DNA from: a bacterium
GTDB taxonomy: Bacteria > Babelota > Babeliae > Babelales > JABDEC01
Reading direction: 5' to 3'
NCBI GenBank assembly: GCA_947481115.1
Contig: CANKEI010000038.1
Location: 1-8,506, forward strand
Length of the DNA stretch: 8,506 nt
This document shows positions 5,818-8,506 of this stretch, in pieces (the stretch's first letter is position 1; every line of letters begins with the position of its first letter). Below the pieces are notes generated by a model. That model was not told the origin of the DNA. It ran no database searches and was given only the letters and a program-made list of their open reading frames with translations. The translations under genes were made by a program, and so were the position numbers.

Positions 5818-7279
5818 AAAATTCCTGAAATATTTTATCCATAGCTTGTTCACTAATAGTTTTACCGGTTAGTTCAGAAATAGTTACTAGCGCGTCATTA
5901 AGATTAATTGAGAGTAGCTCATAAGCAACTTGTGATTGGGTTAGTAATTGTTTAATAACTGTTAGCTGAGTTAATAAATCACTAATAATTACATTATGTC
6001 TTTGATTTAATAAAAATGGCGAGTTGTTGGCGCCCAATAAGCTTTGAATTTTATTTTCGAGCGCTTGCTTTAGCTGGTCTAAGTTAGCGCCAGTCTGGGC
6101 TGAGACTAAAATGGGTATTTCACTCGCAACATCACCCCGAGCGACAGTCGAGGGGGGGGTGTTGCGGTTATCTAAGTCACATTTATTTAAAACTAATAAA
6201 ATTTTGTGATTATATAACTTAATTAATTCTTGGTATTCAGCTAATTCAGTCTCTGTATAACTAGTAGAATTACGCGTACTGTCAAATACTAGTAAAATCA
6301 CATCAGCAGTCTGGGCAGCTTGCAGTGAGCGTGTGATTCCCAGTTGTTCAATAGTTTCACTAGTTTTACGTAAGCCAGCAGTGTCAACAAACGTTACTAA
6401 ATATTTACCAAGCTGCCAGCCAGCTTCGATGGTGTCTCGCGTAGTGCCAGCGATCTCAGTTACGATGGCCCGCTCTTGTTGTACTAATCTATTAAATAGG
6501 GCCGATTTGCCAGCATTGGGTGGCCCTATTATCGCGATCTTAATCCCAGTTTTGAGTTGTTGGTCTTGGTTAAACTTTACTTGTAATTCGCGTAAAGTAA
6601 GTTCTAATTTTTCGATAATCACTAAAATTTGCGGGCCAAAATCGAACTCTTCATCGAGAAACTCAAAACTAGCTTCTGAGAGCGCAAGCGCTTGGAGCAA
6701 TTGTGCTTCGATCGCTACTAGCCAGTGCGATAAGCTGCCGCTAAGTTGGGCTAAAGATTTTTTGAGCGCTTGATCGGTGTTAGCATGGATCAGCTCGTTT
6801 AAAGCTTCAACTTGAGTGAGATCTAATTTTTTGTTTAGAAAAGCTTGTTGTGAAAATTCACCACGTTGTGCTAAATTAGCGCCAAATTTCAAGGCTAAAT
6901 TAATTATTTGATTAATTATTAGCTGATTGTTGTGACAATTAATTTCAACTGTATCTTCACCCGTAAAAGATTTAGGTGCTCGAAAGACACTGAACATGGC
7001 CCGGTCGATAATCTCAAAAGTTTGATTTTCTAGCTTAGTTTGATCTAACAGAGCTTTTTCGTAATTTACCAGATTCTCTGGGAGATTACGGGGTGCTGTA
7101 ATATGTTCTATCACAGCACCATAATTAATCGTATTAGCTGCTTGCACGCTAATCTTTTGTTGATTAGCTAGTTGCCCAATGTGATCTGCAATTTGCAAAC
7201 TCTGCGGTCCAGAAATTCTAATTACCGCTAAAGTACCGCTGCCTATAGGGGTACATTGAGCTACAATTGTGCGTTGCAT
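5804..7279 (-). CDS. mnmE: tRNA uridine-5-carboxymethylaminomethyl synthesis GTPase MnmE
   Basis: MnmE works with MnmG to modify C5 of the wobble uridine in tRNAs, using a methylene-tetrahydrofolate-derived carbon and GTP hydrolysis. This 491-residue copy is complete. The folate-binding N-terminal domain holds VIRISGP (19-25), FTGEDTVEINCH (105-116) and GEFSQQAFLNKKLDL (140-154). The G domain has P-loop GPPNAGKS (252-259, with the potassium-coordinating Asn), GTTRDT (278-283), DTAG (299-302), NKCD (365-368) and SA (393-394). The C-terminal CVGK carries the conserved Cys488. Residues about 62-90 seem longer than usual in the N-terminal domain. Residues about 372-385 are encoded by a REP-like palindrome with eight C in a row. 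The ATG lies eight bases after the upstream gene's stop codon, with a weak ribosome site, which suggests coupled translation. Confidence 0.97.
   Translation of the reverse strand: MQRTIVAQCTPIGSGTLAVIRISGPQSLQIADHIGQLANQQKISVQAANTINYGAVIEHITAPRNLPENLVNYEKALLDQTKLENQTFEIIDRAMFSVFRAPKSFTGEDTVEINCHNNQLIINQIINLALKFGANLAQRGEFSQQAFLNKKLDLTQVEALNELIHANTDQALKKSLAQLSGSLSHWLVAIEAQLLQALALSEASFEFLDEEFDFGPQILVIIEKLELTLRELQVKFNQDQQLKTGIKIAIIGPPNAGKSALFNRLVQQERAIVTEIAGTTRDTIEAGWQLGKYLVTFVDTAGLRKTSETIEQLGITRSLQAAQTADVILLVFDSTRNSTSYTETELAEYQELIKLYNHKILLVLNKCDLDNRNTPPSTVARGDVASEIPILVSAQTGANLDQLKQALENKIQSLLGANNSPFLLNQRHNVIISDLLTQLTVIKQLLTQSQVAYELLSINLNDALVTISELTGKTISEQAMDKIFQEFCVGK
6125..6166. repeat. REP-like palindrome inside the mnmE G domain
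   Basis: On the plus strand CGCAA (6125-6129) pairs with TTGCG (6162-6166), and CACCCC (6133-6138) with GGGGTG (6156-6161). The core reads GAGCGACAGTCGA, followed by a run of eight G (6152-6159). The minus-strand core, TCGAC followed by GCTC between C and G runs, resembles the short palindromes scattered through many bacterial genomes. Here it is translated in frame as about 14 residues between the NKCD and SA motifs of MnmE, a loop of variable length in the family. The palindrome is visible in the sequence; mobile origin is inferred. Confidence 0.5.
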
Positions 7280-7287
7280 GCTAAAAA

Positions 7288-7824
7288 TTATTCTTTATTA
7301 CTTGTATCTTCGTCATGGCCGGCATAATTTGGTTGATTTCCAGCAGCTGGTTTAGTGCCTTGATATGGTCGACGAGGACGATGATAACGTTTTGGTGCCG
7401 GTGTGCCATCCGGACGCGTAGCAGCTTCTTTAGGTGGATTACTGGCTGCCACAGATGAAGTAACTGTGTGAGTACTAGCATTGGTGTTACTTGAATTGTG
7501 ACTAGCTTGTGCTACAGAGTTAGCTTCTTGAGGTTTATGACTTGGATGATTAGGATTATTGGCATTGCGGTTAGGATTGGGACGATTGCCACGGTAAGGA
7601 CGTCTTTGCTGTGGTCGGCTGCCTTGATAACCGCTAGTTTCAGTAGCATGGCTACCTTCTTTGAAAAATATGCCAACTTTAGCAGTTTGCTTACTCATGC
7701 CTAAGAAGTTTTTAATTGGTTCTTGAAAAATTTTAACTGAAAACTCTTTTGGCTTTCCAGCCTTGATCCAACCTTGTTCGATCGCTTTTTCCAGTGAGGA
7801 TGCTTCCTCGATAACGGATTTCAT
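7288..7824 (-). CDS. Jag-N domain protein with a disordered basic tail
   Basis: A 178-residue cytoplasmic protein. Residues 1-56 look like the Jag N-terminal domain (EEASSLEKAIEQGWIKAG...FSVKIFQEPIKNFLGMS...AKVGIFFK), normally the start of Jag/KhpB RNA-binding proteins. The KH and R3H domains that should follow are absent. Instead residues 60-178 are low-complexity, rich in Asn, Pro, Ser, Arg and Gln, with basic patches such as RPQQRRPYRGNRP and RYHRPRRPYQG and an acidic end. An RNA-binding role by the tail is a guess. The position directly before mnmE supports orthology with jag; yidC and rnpA are not upstream here. I start at the ATG (7822-7824); a TTG just before it (7825-7827) would add one residue. 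AGGG (7835-7838, minus) is ten bases from the ATG. I leave the gene symbol empty because two defining domains are missing. Confidence 0.8.
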   Translation of the reverse strand: MKSVIEEASSLEKAIEQGWIKAGKPKEFSVKIFQEPIKNFLGMSKQTAKVGIFFKEGSHATETSGYQGSRPQQRRPYRGNRPNPNRNANNPNHPSHKPQEANSVAQASHNSSNTNASTHTVTSSVAASNPPKEAATRPDGTPAPKRYHRPRRPYQGTKPAAGNQPNYAGHDEDTSNKE

Positions 7825-7865
7825 CAAAATAAAAGCCCTAAACTTGTAAAATTATTAAACTGTAA

Positions 7866-7891
7866 GCATGTCTTAAATTTGAAAGACATGC
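7866..7891 (-). promoter_or_regulatory. perfect hairpin between tRNA-Gly and the Jag-N gene
   Basis: GCATGTCTT (7866-7874) and AAGACATGC (7883-7891) are a perfect nine-base inverted repeat with an eight-base loop, 42 bases before the Jag-N start. On the minus strand it is followed by a moderately T-rich stretch. It could end the tRNA transcript, act as an attenuator, or be an operator. Confidence 0.5.
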
Positions 7892-7933
7892 ACTGACGAA
7901 CCAGAAATACCACATTTGATTTGGATTTGTAAT

Positions 7934-7967
7934 AGATCGATAATTTTGCGAAGAAAGACCGATAATT
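7934..7967. repeat. two 12-base direct repeats, 22 bases apart
   Basis: AGATCGATAATT (7934-7945) and AGACCGATAATT (7956-7967) differ at one base and are spaced 22 bases start to start, close to two helical turns. They lie upstream of the Jag-N gene and could be paired protein-binding sites. I see no gene in 7825-8055. Confidence 0.35.
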
Positions 7968-8055
7968 AACAGAAGAAGCAGAGCTAAAATATTTATGCGA
8001 ACTATTTTGAGTTACTTTTATCACGAGCTACTGCTTAATGTGGTGCCTGGGGATT

Positions 8056-8131
8056 TGGAGTGGGAAACGGGATTTGAACCCGCGACCTTTGCCTTGGCAA
8101 GGCAACGCTCTACCAGCTGAGCTATTCCCAC
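8056..8131 (-). tRNA. tRNA-Gly(GCC)
   Basis: Read on the minus strand from 8131, the gene folds as a standard cloverleaf. The acceptor stem is GTGGGAA (8131-8125) paired with TTCCCAC (8066-8060). The D arm contains AGCTCAGCTGGTAGAGC. The anticodon stem is TTGCC/GGCAA with loop TTGCCAA and anticodon GCC at 8098-8096. The T arm contains GGTTCAAATCC. The discriminator is T, as usual for bacterial tRNA-Gly, and the 3' CCA (8058-8056) is encoded. Confidence 0.97.
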
Positions 8132-8142
8132 GAGACCTTAAA

Positions 8143-8170
8143 AAGTTAACAAAATAAGCGAGTTTGTCAA
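8143..8170 (-). promoter_or_regulatory. promoter of tRNA-Gly
   Basis: A perfect -35 TTGACA (8165-8170, minus) is followed after 16 bases by TAACTT (8143-8148), a weak -10 that keeps the T, A and final T. Transcription would start a few bases before the tRNA 5' end at 8131. The exact -35 and the position make this the best-supported promoter in the window. Confidence 0.65.
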
Positions 8171-8288
8171 TTAAAACACTTATAAAATAGTTGCTGAATT
8201 TTAAATCTATTGTTTTTGACTGATTACAGCTGCCATTTTAGCTGTGAAATTTAAATATTTAGTAAGTTTATTGGTATTAATAAAATAA

Positions 8289-8402
8289 TTCAGGCTTAAT
8301 TTTGATCTATTTGATCTAAATGGTGTTACAGGTGGTAGCGGTGATGGCAATGGTGATGATCGAGATTTGCTACTAGTCTGCCATAATCGTTATTTGTATT
8401 GA
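8289..8402 (+). pseudogene. possible remnant of a Gly/Asp-rich coding sequence
   Basis: Between two stop codons in one plus frame lie 37 open codons without an ATG. The middle codes for GVTGGSGDGNGDDRDLLL, and the DNA there is clearly richer in G than its surroundings. The pattern recalls glycine/aspartate-rich ends of exported or calcium-binding proteins. No start or ribosome site is seen, so it is at most a decayed gene end; chance is a serious alternative. The rest of 8171-8445 holds only a small hairpin (ACAGCT 8226-8231 with AGCTGT 8240-8245). Confidence 0.2.
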
Positions 8403-8445
8403 ACTTTATAAAAGTATTGCTTTCTTAGAATCTCATTTAGTAGTC

Positions 8446-8496
8446 TATAATTACTATCAGAATTAATTAAAGTCCTATGGTGGGGCTAATTCTGAT
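8446..8496 (+). promoter_or_regulatory. TATAAT followed by a ten-base inverted repeat at the window edge
   Basis: A perfect TATAAT (8446-8451) is followed five bases later by ATCAGAATTA (8456-8465), which pairs exactly with TAATTCTGAT (8487-8496) around a 21-base loop containing GGTGGGGC. If this -10 is used, the transcript would begin with the hairpin. No good -35 is visible, and the downstream gene lies outside the window. Confidence 0.4.
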
Positions 8497-8506
8497 TAAT
8501 TTTAAA

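Noticed and set aside
6333..6773. Long open frame (146 codons) on the plus strand opposite mnmE
   Set aside because: It is fully antisense to the conserved MnmE G domain and has no features of its own; its length follows from the codon pattern of the real gene.
7281..7481. 66-codon minus-strand frame overlapping the end of the Jag-N gene, considered as a frameshifted KH/R3H domain
   Set aside because: Its translation has no KH GxxG loop and no R3H motif, so it does not restore the missing Jag domains.
7824..8024. 66-codon frame on the minus strand between tRNA-Gly and the Jag-N gene
   Set aside because: It has no good ribosome site, an irregular Ser/Phe/Lys composition, runs through a perfect hairpin and two direct repeats, and ends at the start of the Jag-N gene. 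Leader DNA is more likely.

Overview
The window is AT-rich DNA from a bacterium with a Gram-negative type of envelope. It carries an OmpA/Pal-family lipoprotein, several small proteins with signal peptides, and core translation and RNA genes using the standard bacterial code. Low GC, housekeeping genes scattered outside their usual operons, and a set of small cysteine-rich exported proteins suit a reduced-genome, host-associated lineage. Candidatus Dependentiae (TM6/Babeliae) is my best guess, but it rests on general character rather than a marker gene.

Layout. At 1-1070 two small exported proteins lie on the minus strand. They share a nearly identical signal-peptide style but have unrelated mature parts, and a common GC-rich repeat follows each. 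The second has a long, strongly structured leader in which a 10-base segment is exactly complementary to its ribosome binding site. At 1130-4137 (minus) are gatB, for the amidotransferase that completes Gln-tRNA and/or Asn-tRNA, and rng, a ribonuclease E/G. From 4138 to 4398 is a divergent promoter region. At 4399-5067 (plus) is a Pal-like lipoprotein gene ending in a clear intrinsic terminator. At 5068-5386 is a non-coding stretch with a run of ten C inside a candidate promoter. It leads to a third small cysteine-rich exported protein (5387-5758, plus), which converges on mnmE across a long hairpin. At 5804-7824 (minus) a Jag-N-only protein and mnmE form a two-gene unit. This is the remnant of the widespread rpmH-rnpA-yidC-jag-mnmE neighbourhood, with the upstream members absent from this window. 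A tRNA-Gly(GCC) gene with encoded CCA lies at 8056-8131 (minus). From 8132 to 8506 there is the tRNA promoter, a small glycine/aspartate-rich reading-frame remnant and a strong inverted repeat, but no convincing gene.

How the parts relate. GatB, MnmE (wobble-uridine modification of tRNA), RNase G and tRNA-Gly are all translation and RNA-metabolism functions. The exported proteins and the Pal-like lipoprotein are the surface or periplasmic side. The most unusual content is regulatory: the ribosome-binding-site-sequestering leader at 944-1057, the poly-C promoter at 5291-5319, and a REP-like palindrome read in frame inside the MnmE G domain. I found no CRISPR array, transposase, restriction system or toxin-antitoxin pair.
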